Positions 7,894 through 16,942 of a DNA stretch of 33,086 nt are shown piece by piece. The DNA is from Patescibacteria group bacterium (lineage in GTDB: Bacteria; Patescibacteriota; Minisyncoccia; Phycocordibacterales; UBA5272), in contig JAUPVO010000007.1 of the NCBI GenBank assembly GCA_030916975.1, forward strand, positions 1 through 33,086. The letters are read 5' to 3'. Positions within the stretch are counted from its first letter, which is position 1. Every line of letters starts with the position of its first letter. The notes under the pieces were generated by a model, which was not told where the DNA came from, did not search any database, and saw nothing but the letters and a program-made list of their open reading frames with translations. The position numbers and the translations under genes are program-made.

Positions 7894-9825
7894 TTATATA
7901 TATACGACTTTTCCACTGTTATTCTGTTTATAATATATTTCATTCCAATTATATATATCATCAACAAGATCGGAAAGGAATTGGCTTGGCAAGGCTATGT
8001 TACGCTGTCCAAATATGGTCCTCATCTCAGCATAAGAAAGATAAAGTTTCTTACGAGCGCGAGTTACAGCCACATAGAACAGTCTTCTTTCTTCCTCCTC
8101 TTCTTCCTTGCTTCTCTGTTTGCCTGAAAAGTTTTTAGAGGGGAATAAATCTTCTTCTAATCCTGATATAAAAACATGTTCAAATTCCAAACCTTTAGAA
8201 GCGTGTACAGTCATTAATCTAACTCCAACTTTTTCTTTTTTATCATCATCTTGATCGCTAGAAAGGGAAGTAACTTCTAAGAACTTTTCAAGCACATTAT
8301 CAAAACTACCATATATTTCTTTGGTGTAATTCTCTGATAAAGTTATAAGCTCACTTATATTAGCTAAACGCATGGCCCCATCTTCGCCATCGTCTAAAAA
8401 GGCTTGCTCCATTCTAGATTCTGTTAATATATAAGTTAATATCTCACTCAGCTCATACTGAGCATTCTCTTCTTGGTTTTCACTTTGACACATACTTTTT
8501 ATTCTATCTAACAGAACAAAAGTCTCTACGATTGCAGCTCCTCCCTTACCGCTTATCTCCTCGCCAGCAAATAACTTAGCTATACTGGCTTTACCTATAC
8601 CTCTTTTAGGGAATTCCAAAACTCTTTTGAGATCAACTTGTGAGCTTCTATTCAGAGCTACTCTTAAATAGCTCAGTACATCCTTAATCTCTTTCCTGTC
8701 GAAGAATCTAATACCTAGCACATTGTATGGAACATTTTCATTAATCATTTTCTCTTCTAATACGCGAGACTGGAAATTGGTTCTATATAGTATTGCTATT
8801 TCGCTTGGGTTAACTCCTTCCTCTATTAGCTCTTTACACTTTCTAGCAATTAATTCCGCTTCTGAGTCCCCATCAAAAGCTGGAAAGACTTCTATTTTTT
8901 CTCCTTCACCAAGGTTGGTAAAAAGCTTTTTGTCTTTGCGTACTGTGTTTTTCTTTATGGCATTGTTGGCAAGAGAAAGAATATTTTGAGTTGATCGATA
9001 ATTCTGCTCTAAAAGAATCACTTTGGCATTTTTGTAATCTTTTTCAAAACTCATAATATTTTTGAGATTAGCTCCGCGCCAAGAATAAATATTTTGATCA
9101 GTGTCACCAACTACACATATATTATTGTGTTTTTTATCAACTAAGAGTTGTATTAGCTCATATTGTGAATTATTAGTGTCTTGATATTCATCAACATGTA
9201 TATACTTAAAAAGGTTCTGATATTTCTCCCTGACCTCTTGATTATCTCTTAAAAGCTCTACACATCTAACTATAAGATCATCAAAATCTACAGCCCCCAT
9301 CTCTCTAAGTTTTCTATTATAATAATCCCATGAATTAGCAACAACTTCCATAGAATAATTCATAATTTTAGACCTGTAGTTTTGCACTGTTTTAAAATCC
9401 CCCTTTTCTCTACTGATAGAAGATCTAATCTTGCTCGGGTCGTAAACCTTAGTATCATAACCAGCACTTTCAAGATATTCTTTGATAAGACTTCTTGTAT
9501 CATCTGTATCAAGTATAGTAAAGTTCTTTACAAGACCAAGAGAAGCATGTTCTCTTTTTAACAAATACAACCCAAGTGAGTGAAAAGTTTTAACCATTGG
9601 AAGATCAGATTCTCCTTTAAAAAATCTATAGTCTTCTCTGTGCAAATCAAAATTGTCGATAACTTTTTCTTCAACTAGCCTTTGCGTTATCCTTTCTCTC
9701 ATCTCGCTAGCAGCCTTGTTAGTAAAAGTCACACACAAGATATTGTTAGGATTCACTCTATTCCTTATTATTTCAAGCACTCTCTCTACTATAGTTTTGG
9801 TTTTGCCTGCTCCAGCGCCAGCCAA
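7894..9825 (-). CDS. uvrD: UvrD/PcrA-type superfamily 1 DNA helicase
   Basis: This is a 3'-5' ATP-dependent DNA helicase of the UvrD/Rep/PcrA family, acting in repair and replication restart. All signature motifs are visible: GAGAGKT (I), VTFTNKAASEMRERI (Ia), HVDEYQDTN (II), VVGDTDQNIYSWRGA (III), LLEQNYRST (IV), LMTVHASKGLEFEHVFI (V) and FYVAVTRARKKLYLS (VI). The start is problematic. The family's Q-motif region (LNERQLEAV, then DGPVLILAG) is encoded in the same frame at 9826-9891, but there is no ATG, GTG or TTG there. The only canonical in-frame start after the stop at 9892 is the TTG at 9825, inside the Walker A region. An ATG with a well-placed AAGGA lies in another frame. The C-terminus is shorter than in classical PcrA and lacks an obvious Tudor-like domain. 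Confidence 0.9.
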   Translation of the reverse strand: MAGAGAGKTKTIVERVLEIIRNRVNPNNILCVTFTNKAASEMRERITQRLVEEKVIDNFDLHREDYRFFKGESDLPMVKTFHSLGLYLLKREHASLGLVKNFTILDTDDTRSLIKEYLESAGYDTKVYDPSKIRSSISREKGDFKTVQNYRSKIMNYSMEVVANSWDYYNRKLREMGAVDFDDLIVRCVELLRDNQEVREKYQNLFKYIHVDEYQDTNNSQYELIQLLVDKKHNNICVVGDTDQNIYSWRGANLKNIMSFEKDYKNAKVILLEQNYRSTQNILSLANNAIKKNTVRKDKKLFTNLGEGEKIEVFPAFDGDSEAELIARKCKELIEEGVNPSEIAILYRTNFQSRVLEEKMINENVPYNVLGIRFFDRKEIKDVLSYLRVALNRSSQVDLKRVLEFPKRGIGKASIAKLFAGEEISGKGGAAIVETFVLLDRIKSMCQSENQEENAQYELSEILTYILTESRMEQAFLDDGEDGAMRLANISELITLSENYTKEIYGSFDNVLEKFLEVTSLSSDQDDDKKEKVGVRLMTVHASKGLEFEHVFISGLEEDLFPSKNFSGKQRSKEEEEEERRLFYVAVTRARKKLYLSYAEMRTIFGQRNIALPSQFLSDLVDDIYNWNEIYYKQNNSGKVVYI

Positions 9826-9891
9826 TATAAGAACTGGTCCATCTATAGTTTTAACTGCTTCTAATTGTCTTTCATTTAAATTATTCCTTAA

Positions 9892-12876
9892 TTATCTATA
9901 CTTAATCATTTCTTCAACTTCCTCTTTTGTGATTTTCCCTTTTTCTATCATATCTTCTACCATTAATTCTAGCAGCGTTTTATCTTTGATGCTATACTTT
10001 CCTTCTTTTACAGTTCTGTCTTCAACGAGTTTGCTTAGATTAATCATGGCTTCTCTGGAGAGACCTTTTGGAGGTTCAGACATAGTATTAAACCCACTAA
10101 CTTTCATTTTGATAAATTCATTTCTAAAGATAGCATATTCGTCAACATGGAATAATCTTCTCTTTACCCCTTTACTCATAACTTCTCTAATATAGTCTTT
10201 GATAGGGTTATTCCTCGGTCCATCTGTCAGAGCCTTGTTTAGTTTTGGATAATGAATTTCTATTCCATCTCTTTCTCCTTCCATGAATCTTTTAACTTTC
10301 CCAGAAGATTCGTGATAAGTTGTTCCTAATACTCCAGAAGACTCAAGAAGGACAGACATAAGCGCAACTCCAGCTTGACGAGAAGCACTTTCCAAAGTCA
10401 GCTTCTCGAAGATAATATCATCTATTTCATTATCGGATAGACGACTAACCACTTTCCCACTTTCCCCACCAAACTTCCCTCTAACTCTTAACCACTTTTT
10501 TGGTTGATTGAATAAAATATCTGTCAAATGTTCTGTCACCCTATTTACTGCAGACTCCTCATGTAATAGGTTATAAGCCTCTGTTAAGATTGATTTATGC
10601 TCTATATAATGTTCTATATCTCTACCTTTATCCTGTCCTATACCTAGCTCTTTTATTATTTTGAGTTGTACAGTTCTATCCCAAGTTCTAAACTTTTTCT
10701 CTATTCTATTCACTTCAAATTCTGTTAGCTTATACTTATCCATAAGCTTTATCTTGTTCTCATCTTTTTTGAAAAATTCTACCGCATCTCCAACTCTATC
10801 ATCATCAATCCCTCCTCTGTTTCCGTCAATATTCAAAAAGTCTGAGAACATTGTCTTAAGATTATAAACCACACCGAGATTAGATAATTTCGCCTCGTCT
10901 TTTGTATCAGTACTCCTTAGAAGATTCTTTAACTTTTCAAATTCTTTTACTTTACTTGCTTTGAGTTTATCAGAAAATGTTTGCAGCTCACTAATCCAAA
11001 GTCCAAGATTCTTTTTCTCTTCTTCCGTTAGCTTCTCGCGATTAGAAGTTATAAATGTTCTGTCTGTTATATTCTTATCTTCAACTAGATTTTTAATAGA
11101 TAGCATAATATCTATTATTGGGAACTTCAATTGCCCTTTTACTTTGTGGGCTTGTTCATAATCTTTAAATGTAGTTCTTTCATTTGTTCCTGGACGTTTA
11201 ATGTAAGCCTCTTCATTAGTTAACTTACCTCCGAACACATCAATAAACAAGTCAAGAACATGGTCAGGCTTCATGTCTTCTATCTGCTCCTCGTGCATGC
11301 CTATAACTTTTTTATCTAAGACTTTAAACCTCTCTTCAAGTCGATCAAATATCTTCTCATAACGAACTCTAAGTATTTCATTTTTGTTTAGAGAAGCTTT
11401 GTAATCAGGTTTACTCTTTTCTTCATCAGAGGCTTTTATTTTTCTTATCTTTCCTCTAACATTTTCCATTTGATGAAGTATGCTAGCTAACTGAATATCT
11501 TTTAGAGGAATATCTTCATTATCCACCCCAAAACCAATAAGATCTTTTTGTATATCAGTCAGTTCTTTACTAATAACAACCACGAGTTCATCCACCTTCT
11601 TTTGGTGCTTTAAACCTGGTTCCTCAGGAGAAATAGGAGGTATAGTTACAGAAGAAGGTGCTGCTGCTGGAGTACTAGATGGTGAAGCGCTTGAAGGTGT
11701 TGAAGGCACAGAAAAGCTATATGAAATATTGATAGGGCTGCTAGAACCAGAAGATTTTGAAGGTGAGGATGAAGGGGCAGGTGAAGCTGTTGGAGTTCCG
11801 GTTGAAGAAGCAGCAGGAGTGGCTGGTATTGGCGAAGCGGTGCTAGATGACTTGGCGACTAGCTCAGCTTTCTTCAACTCCAACATATGAATAAGACCAT
11901 CATCTCTTCTAACTATCTGACCTCCTACCTTTTTTATGCCTGCACCTTTACTAAAAATAGGACTACCTAAAATAAAATTTTCTAAAATGTGACGTTTATT
12001 TTTATCCATCTTTTTATCACCTAACAACTCCCTTAGCTTCTCTGTAAGCTTAGCAATCTCAGATTCAAGACCTTGTATCGTATCTGCGCGCATAGCTATA
12101 GCAAAGATATCAATAAGCTGCTTTGCTTCGTCAGGATAAATTTTAACCGCTTCAGAATTATTTAACTTCGTCTGAATGTCTTTGGATAGTATAAATTGAT
12201 TCTGAAAATCTTTTAATTCATTTTGTATGCTAGCTATCTTCTTGTCAGAATCTTGTACATCCCTCTCTTTATCTTCCAGCATCTTCAAAGCTTCTGCTTT
12301 TTCGGTTAAGTTCTTCTCAACTTCTTCTCTTAATCTTTTGATTTCTTGTCTTTGTTCAGTCAGATAGGCTTCAGCCGACTGGAGATCCAGAGTCAATCTA
12401 TTTATTTTAGCTTCAGAGTTTATGTTATCAGCCTTAAGATCTTTTAAGTTATTCTCGAGCTCTGGCACTCTACTCTTAACTTCAGATCCGACTTTCCCGA
12501 TTAACCTCCTAGCACGAGCTGGTGAAGATGGCGTATTCAAATCTCCTTCCCTTTTTTTTAAAGAAGATGGTATAGCTCCCACCAAAGTGTCCCTGACATC
12601 GTCCGAAGGCTTTCCAGACTTACCTCCTAAATAATCAACAAATTCATTATAAGCTTCAACTTCTTTCTTTTCTCCAGTTATTTTTAAATGTCTACCAAAT
12701 CTGCCAAAAGCGTGATTGTCTTCTTTGGGATTAAACCCAAATGTATCATTCTCTAATCTGCTAGCCAACTCTTTCATCTGATCATGAAAATTAGGTTTTG
12801 TAGCAGCACTAGGAGCACCAGAGGGAGCTTGGGGTGCTTGGTTGGCAGAAGAAGGATTTGAAGGAAAAGGAGGCAT
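9892..12876 (-). CDS. 994-residue coiled-coil protein, unknown family
   Basis: I do not recognise this large cytoplasmic protein. Residues 1-30 are Pro/Ala/Ser-rich. A helical domain follows with HAFGRFGRHLKITG, then a strong coiled coil (about residues 140-250, rich in Glu, Lys and Leu). A Ser/Pro/Ala linker of about 75 residues (near 345-420) connects to a C-terminal half of mixed charged helices containing a basic tract KKWLRVRGKFGGESGKV and HVDEYAIFRNEF. There is no signal peptide, membrane segment or nucleotide-binding motif. It is the first gene of the minus-strand secretion-type cluster. Its stop codon (9892-9894) is in the same frame as, and directly adjoins, the open helicase frame. 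A long-linker architecture like this suits a scaffold or filament-forming protein, but that is speculation. Confidence 0.75.
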   Translation of the reverse strand: MPPFPSNPSSANQAPQAPSGAPSAATKPNFHDQMKELASRLENDTFGFNPKEDNHAFGRFGRHLKITGEKKEVEAYNEFVDYLGGKSGKPSDDVRDTLVGAIPSSLKKREGDLNTPSSPARARRLIGKVGSEVKSRVPELENNLKDLKADNINSEAKINRLTLDLQSAEAYLTEQRQEIKRLREEVEKNLTEKAEALKMLEDKERDVQDSDKKIASIQNELKDFQNQFILSKDIQTKLNNSEAVKIYPDEAKQLIDIFAIAMRADTIQGLESEIAKLTEKLRELLGDKKMDKNKRHILENFILGSPIFSKGAGIKKVGGQIVRRDDGLIHMLELKKAELVAKSSSTASPIPATPAASSTGTPTASPAPSSSPSKSSGSSSPINISYSFSVPSTPSSASPSSTPAAAPSSVTIPPISPEEPGLKHQKKVDELVVVISKELTDIQKDLIGFGVDNEDIPLKDIQLASILHQMENVRGKIRKIKASDEEKSKPDYKASLNKNEILRVRYEKIFDRLEERFKVLDKKVIGMHEEQIEDMKPDHVLDLFIDVFGGKLTNEEAYIKRPGTNERTTFKDYEQAHKVKGQLKFPIIDIMLSIKNLVEDKNITDRTFITSNREKLTEEEKKNLGLWISELQTFSDKLKASKVKEFEKLKNLLRSTDTKDEAKLSNLGVVYNLKTMFSDFLNIDGNRGGIDDDRVGDAVEFFKKDENKIKLMDKYKLTEFEVNRIEKKFRTWDRTVQLKIIKELGIGQDKGRDIEHYIEHKSILTEAYNLLHEESAVNRVTEHLTDILFNQPKKWLRVRGKFGGESGKVVSRLSDNEIDDIIFEKLTLESASRQAGVALMSVLLESSGVLGTTYHESSGKVKRFMEGERDGIEIHYPKLNKALTDGPRNNPIKDYIREVMSKGVKRRLFHVDEYAIFRNEFIKMKVSGFNTMSEPPKGLSREAMINLSKLVEDRTVKEGKYSIKDKTLLELMVEDMIEKGKITKEEVEEMIKYR

Positions 12877-12944
12877 AGAATAAGATGTAAACGCGATTAG
12901 TGTTTCTTAATAAATATTATACTACAATATACTCATTTTGTTTC

Positions 12945-12973
12945 TTGATTTATAGTGTCAAAACTGTTAATAT
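12945..12973 (+). promoter_or_regulatory. Putative promoter of the M23 peptidase gene
   Basis: TTGATT (12945-12950) and TAATAT (12968-12973) are 17 bases apart. A start near 12980 would give a leader of about 100 nt. The boxes are fair matches to the housekeeping consensus; no other plus-strand candidate between the two divergent genes is better. Confidence 0.45.
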
Positions 12974-12984
12974 TGTGAATAGGA

Positions 12985-13076
12985 CTGCTAGGCAATAATG
13001 ATAGGAAAGACTAATATTCTAAATAAACCTTAGTTTAAATAGAAAATTAACAAGAAAGCAAGATGATTGCTAGCAG
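12985..13076 (+). promoter_or_regulatory. Structured leader of the M23 peptidase gene
   Basis: CTGCTAGGCAAT (12985-12996) and ATTGCTAGCAG (13066-13076) can pair over 11 bases with one bulged G, closing a loop of about 69 nt. The 3' arm ends 6 bases before the ATG at 13083, so pairing would place the start codon next to a helix. No Shine-Dalgarno is visible. I compared it by memory with the c-di-AMP (ydaO) riboswitch, which often controls wall hydrolases, and did not see its conserved blocks. Confidence 0.35.
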
Positions 13077-13082
13077 ATAATT

Positions 13083-14159
13083 ATGAAATCCACTAATCAA
13101 AATCAGGCTTTTTATAAATCTTCCAAAAGAGGTAATTTGTTTGTGATAATGATATTTGTTGTGCTTATATTTGGTTTTGGTACTAACAAGGTAGAGGCTG
13201 GTTTTTGGAATGATCTCTTTGCAAGAATAAAAAGCACTTTTACAACTAGTGCCAGCGTAACTTCTGGTGACACAACTAATTATGAAGCGTCTAGCTCTGA
13301 CGACTTTGTTATTAATCCTACCTCCAAAAATCTAGTCCAAAGGAATGCGACTGACACTCAAGTGGTAAGATTGGAAGACGAAGGGGTTCTTAGCGCAGCT
13401 GTTGGCCCAGAAAGATCTAACACCGAGGAAGAGTTAAAGAATGAATTTATCCAAGTCTATGAAGTTAAAGATAAAGACACGCTTTCTGATATAGCAAAAC
13501 TTTTTGACGTATCCAAGAACACAATTGCTTGGGCCAATGACATAAAAAATGGTGTGGTTAAGCCTGGAGAGATACTCATAATCTTACCTATAGATGGTGT
13601 TAAACATACTGTAAAAAAGGGCGATACTCTAGCCTCTATAGCCAAAAAGTATAAAGCTGACAAAGTAGATATAGAAGAATTTAATAATATAAAAGATGGC
13701 GAATTGGCACTGGGAGAAGAAATAGTTATACCTGATGGAACAATGTTCTTCGACGCTCCAGCTAAAACCAATGTCAAAACTAGTGTCAAAAAAACTCTCT
13801 ATGCCAGCGCTGGGACTGGATATTATACAAGGCCAATTGTGGGAGGAATAAAAACGCAAGGTATACACGGACATAATGCAGTTGATATAGGTATTCCCGT
13901 TGGCTCACCACTCTATGCTGCCGCTGCTGGAACTGTGCAAGCAGCTAAACTTGGCGGATATAATGGAGGTTACGGTAGTATGATTATCATCTCTCACTCC
14001 AATGGAACCCAGACAGTTTATGGACATCTGAGTGCTGTGTCTGTTTCTCCTGGACAGACAGTAAGCAAAGGTGAGCAGATAGGAGCCACAGGTAACTCTG
14101 GAAGATCTACTGGGCCACATCTACACTTTGAAGTTCGTGGAGCTTCTAACCCTTTCTAA
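13083..14159 (+). CDS. LysM-M23 peptidoglycan endopeptidase, membrane-anchored
   Basis: This 358-residue exported protein has a basic N-terminus and a hydrophobic segment (about residues 19-33, ending GTNKVEA) that acts as signal or anchor. Two LysM peptidoglycan-binding modules follow, at about 125-169 (YEVKDKDTLSDIAKLF) and 174-217 (HTVKKGDTLASIAKKY). The C-terminal M23 metallopeptidase domain (about 250-358) keeps the zinc and catalytic residues: H264 and D268 in HGHNAVDIG, H315 in YGHL, and H346/H348 in GPHLHFEV. It should cleave peptide cross-links in peptidoglycan and so may act in wall remodelling or open the wall for the secretion machine encoded next door. It is transcribed divergently from the 994-residue gene. 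Its stop is 3 bases from the end of the convergent ComM-like gene. Confidence 0.93.
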   Translation: MKSTNQNQAFYKSSKRGNLFVIMIFVVLIFGFGTNKVEAGFWNDLFARIKSTFTTSASVTSGDTTNYEASSSDDFVINPTSKNLVQRNATDTQVVRLEDEGVLSAAVGPERSNTEEELKNEFIQVYEVKDKDTLSDIAKLFDVSKNTIAWANDIKNGVVKPGEILIILPIDGVKHTVKKGDTLASIAKKYKADKVDIEEFNNIKDGELALGEEIVIPDGTMFFDAPAKTNVKTSVKKTLYASAGTGYYTRPIVGGIKTQGIHGHNAVDIGIPVGSPLYAAAAGTVQAAKLGGYNGGYGSMIIISHSNGTQTVYGHLSAVSVSPGQTVSKGEQIGATGNSGRSTGPHLHFEVRGASNPF

Positions 14160-14162
14160 TGA

Positions 14163-15689
14163 TTAATTGAGCTTAGGTCTATATTGAAAAGCTTCTATAA
14201 TATGTTCATTTTTGATATCGTCACTTCCTTCTAAATCAGCTATTGTTCTAGCAACTCTTATCATTCGATGATACACTCTAGGGCTAATATCCAGAGATGT
14301 AGCCAGTCTATTCAGAGTCTGAGTCACTTCTTCTTGAAGTGGTGATACGTGCTGAAGCTCTTTGGAAGAAAGGTTTTTATTTAATTTATTCTTAATATTT
14401 TTATTTTCATTTCTGTTACGACTATTAACTCTGGCCTTTATAATACTCTCTTTCAATAGATGGGAAGCCTTTTCTTCTTTTTGTGTGCTAGATAATTCTT
14501 CATAAGATACATTCTGAACGAAAACCCAGAGATCAATCCTATCCATGATAGGGCCTGAGATTTTCTTCTTGTATCTCTCTATTTCTGATTGTTTACAGCT
14601 ACACTCTTTTACTTTGGACCCCCTATATCCGCATGGACAAGGATTCATAGCTGCTAGCAAAATAAAATCTGCTGGGAATACTTCACTTCCTTTTGCTCTA
14701 CTTATTCTAATTACACCATCCTCCAACGGCTCCCTCATTGCTTCTAAAGCTTCTCTGTCGTATTCAGGGAATTCATCCAAGAATAAAACCCCTCTATGAG
14801 CTAATGTAATATCTCCTGGTTTTGGTATTGATCCTCCTCCAATAATAGAAACGTAACTGCTTGTGTGATGAGGGCTTCGTAGTGGTGGGTGAGATATTAT
14901 CGTTTCCGATGTGGCTCCAGCCACAGAATGTATAGAAGTAACATCAAGAGACTCCTCAAAAGAAAGCTCAGGCAATATTCCTGTAAAGGCTTTGGCTAAC
15001 ATTGTTTTACCTGTTCCTGGCGGACCATATAAACAGATATTGTGTCCACCAGCTGCAGCGATAAGCAAAGCTCTCTTAGCTAATTGCTGTCCTCTTATCT
15101 CACTTATGTCTGGGTAATTTGGTTTGTTTATAATGAGATCTTGCTTTTCTGTTTCTTCGAGTGTGATGTTTCCTTTTAAAAATTCTACAACTTCTATAAC
15201 ATTCTTGACGCCATAAACCTGAATCCCTTCTACCAAAGCTGCTTCAAGTCGATTATCATATGGAACAAATACTTTTTTGAACCCATTTTCTTTGGCTGTC
15301 TTAGCAATAGCCAAAACCCCCTTAAGCTTCTGTATCTCTCCTTGTAAGCTAAGCTCTCCCACAAAAATACATTTATCGATAAACTCACAACTAATCTCTT
15401 CAACGCTTACCAGATATGAGATAGCTATGGCCAGATCAAACACAGGCCCTTCTTTTCTTATATCTGCTGGGGCTAGTGAGCAAGTCAACTTATGGTTGCG
15501 ACTTTTGGGGCTATCATAATTACTGTTCTTGAGAGCTGCATGAACTCTCTCTTTACTTTCAGCTACTGACTGATCTGGCAAACCAACTATTATAAAATTA
15601 TAAACTCCTGTTGAAACATCAGTTTCTACACTGATCGGCACACCTTTGAGACCAACAACTTGTGCAGAATATATTTTTGCCACCTTCAT
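14163..15689 (-). CDS. comM: ComM/YifB-family Mg-chelatase-like AAA+ ATPase
   Basis: At 508 residues this is the usual length for the family. The N-terminal ComM domain reads VQVVGLKG-like (AQVVGLKGVPISVETDVS) with IVGLPDQSVAESKERV. The AAA+ core has Walker A GPPGTGKTMLAKA, Walker B GVLFLDEFPEY and a cysteine cluster NPCPCGYRG followed by CSC. The C-terminal helical lid ends with SPRVYHRMIRVARTIADLEG. ComM proteins are hexameric branch-migration helicases that help integrate incoming DNA during natural transformation, which fits a genome with a type IV-like machine, although the family is also present in non-competent bacteria. A -10-like TATCAT at 15696-15701 ends 6 bases before the ATG with no Shine-Dalgarno, suggesting a leaderless mRNA. 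Confidence 0.93.
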   Translation of the reverse strand: MKVAKIYSAQVVGLKGVPISVETDVSTGVYNFIIVGLPDQSVAESKERVHAALKNSNYDSPKSRNHKLTCSLAPADIRKEGPVFDLAIAISYLVSVEEISCEFIDKCIFVGELSLQGEIQKLKGVLAIAKTAKENGFKKVFVPYDNRLEAALVEGIQVYGVKNVIEVVEFLKGNITLEETEKQDLIINKPNYPDISEIRGQQLAKRALLIAAAGGHNICLYGPPGTGKTMLAKAFTGILPELSFEESLDVTSIHSVAGATSETIISHPPLRSPHHTSSYVSIIGGGSIPKPGDITLAHRGVLFLDEFPEYDREALEAMREPLEDGVIRISRAKGSEVFPADFILLAAMNPCPCGYRGSKVKECSCKQSEIERYKKKISGPIMDRIDLWVFVQNVSYEELSSTQKEEKASHLLKESIIKARVNSRNRNENKNIKNKLNKNLSSKELQHVSPLQEEVTQTLNRLATSLDISPRVYHRMIRVARTIADLEGSDDIKNEHIIEAFQYRPKLN

Positions 15690-15774
15690 ATTTTAATGAT
15701 AACACAAAAGAAAAATTATCTACCCTAAAAATTAAAAAACAAAATAAAATAATTGAGTAATTAAATAAAATAAA

Positions 15775-16554
15775 CTAATTAATTTTTAATTCTATAGTTA
15801 TCGGACAATGATCGCTACCTTGAACACTATCTAATATCTCTGCCTCCGTCACATTCTCTTGTATACTTTTAGAAACATAGAAATAATCTATTCTCCACCC
15901 AACATTTTTCTCTCTACTTCTTGTTTTCATGTCCCACCAAGTATATTGGATTTTGTTATCATTTTTGTATCTGTATACATCAACAAAATTTTCTACGAAT
16001 TTGGCCAAAGCCGTTCTCTCTGGCACTGTACAACCAAGCTTGTCTTTGTTCTCTTTCGGCCTAGCCAAATCAATATCGCTATTGGTAGCGTTCACATCAC
16101 CGCACCATATTACAGGCTTTTTCTTTTCTAATTTTTGAGCTAATTTGAGAAAATTACTATAATACTCTAGCTTGTACTGATAATGTTCTTCACTTTTACC
16201 TCCATTAGGAAAATAGCAATTAATAAGATAGAACTGATCAAACTCAACCACAATTGTTCTGCCTTCTTCATCATAAAAATCTTTTTTACCAAGTGTGGCA
16301 TGAGTTAATGTGAAAGGCAGCTTAGAATAAATCGCCACTCCTGAATAACCTTTTCTATTGGTAGCACTTTCAAATACACTTTTATAACCTTTATAATTTA
16401 GCTGCTCTTCTGTTAATTGACCGGCTTCACACTTTGTTTCTTGTATAGAAAGTATGTCAGGATTGTAAAAATCTATAAAATCTTGAAAAGCATTTTTCCT
16501 CCACACAGCGCGAAGTCCATTTACATTCCAGCTAGCGAGTTTTATCTTTTTCAT
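15775..16554 (-). CDS. xth: Exodeoxyribonuclease III / AP endonuclease (Xth family)
   Basis: This 259-residue protein has every hallmark of the ExoIII/APE1 fold: LASWNVNGLRA at the N-terminus, LSIQETKCE with the metal-binding Glu, YSGVAIYSK, the catalytic WCGDVNATNSDIDL, GWRIDYFYVS and the terminal GSDHCPI with the general-base Asp-His pair. The enzyme incises DNA 5' to abasic sites and removes 3'-blocking groups in base excision repair in the cytoplasm. Length and motifs are complete. The first ATG at 16554 puts LASWNVNG at the expected position. It lies between a ComM-like gene and a small anchored protein, with short gaps, and may share a transcript with the genes upstream. Confidence 0.95.
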   Translation of the reverse strand: MKKIKLASWNVNGLRAVWRKNAFQDFIDFYNPDILSIQETKCEAGQLTEEQLNYKGYKSVFESATNRKGYSGVAIYSKLPFTLTHATLGKKDFYDEEGRTIVVEFDQFYLINCYFPNGGKSEEHYQYKLEYYSNFLKLAQKLEKKKPVIWCGDVNATNSDIDLARPKENKDKLGCTVPERTALAKFVENFVDVYRYKNDNKIQYTWWDMKTRSREKNVGWRIDYFYVSKSIQENVTEAEILDSVQGSDHCPITIELKIN

Positions 16555-16576
16555 ATTATTCTAAATCGATTATATA

Positions 16577-16906
16577 TTAATTCTGATTAATAAGAAGTCC
16601 TTGTTCCTTACAAGCTGTAGCCATAAAAGATTTCCAGAAGGTAGGACATTGCAAGATTATGGTTTTCTCATAGCCACTACTCTTCTCTTTGACTCTATAA
16701 TCACAAGTTACATAAGTGTCATGATTGGTATCATCACCCTGACAACTATGTCCAGCCACATCATAATCTTGATACATTTTATTTATATAGTCTTCCGCCT
16801 TAACATCTGCCCGAGCAGCCCTTAACTGATTACCAAGTATAAAATAGGCATAAAACCCTGATAAAATAATAATTAAAAAGATAAAAAAGTATAGATATTT
16901 TTTCAT
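16577..16906 (-). CDS. Small membrane-anchored cysteine-containing protein
   Basis: This 109-residue protein begins MKKYLYFFIFLIIILSGFYA, a single N-terminal membrane helix or uncleaved signal. A short outside domain follows with four cysteines (in HSCQGDD, VTCDYR, LQCPTFW and ACKEQG) that could form two disulfides. I do not recognise the family. The extracytoplasmic domain is small and mostly polar. It sits 22 bases upstream of xth on the same strand and 36 bases downstream of the beta-rich anchored protein, so an operon with these is plausible. A role cannot be assigned. Confidence 0.72.
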   Translation of the reverse strand: MKKYLYFFIFLIIILSGFYAYFILGNQLRAARADVKAEDYINKMYQDYDVAGHSCQGDDTNHDTYVTCDYRVKEKSSGYEKTIILQCPTFWKSFMATACKEQGLLINQN

Positions 16907-16942
16907 GATATCAATATTAACATAAGATGCTATTAACTCAAA

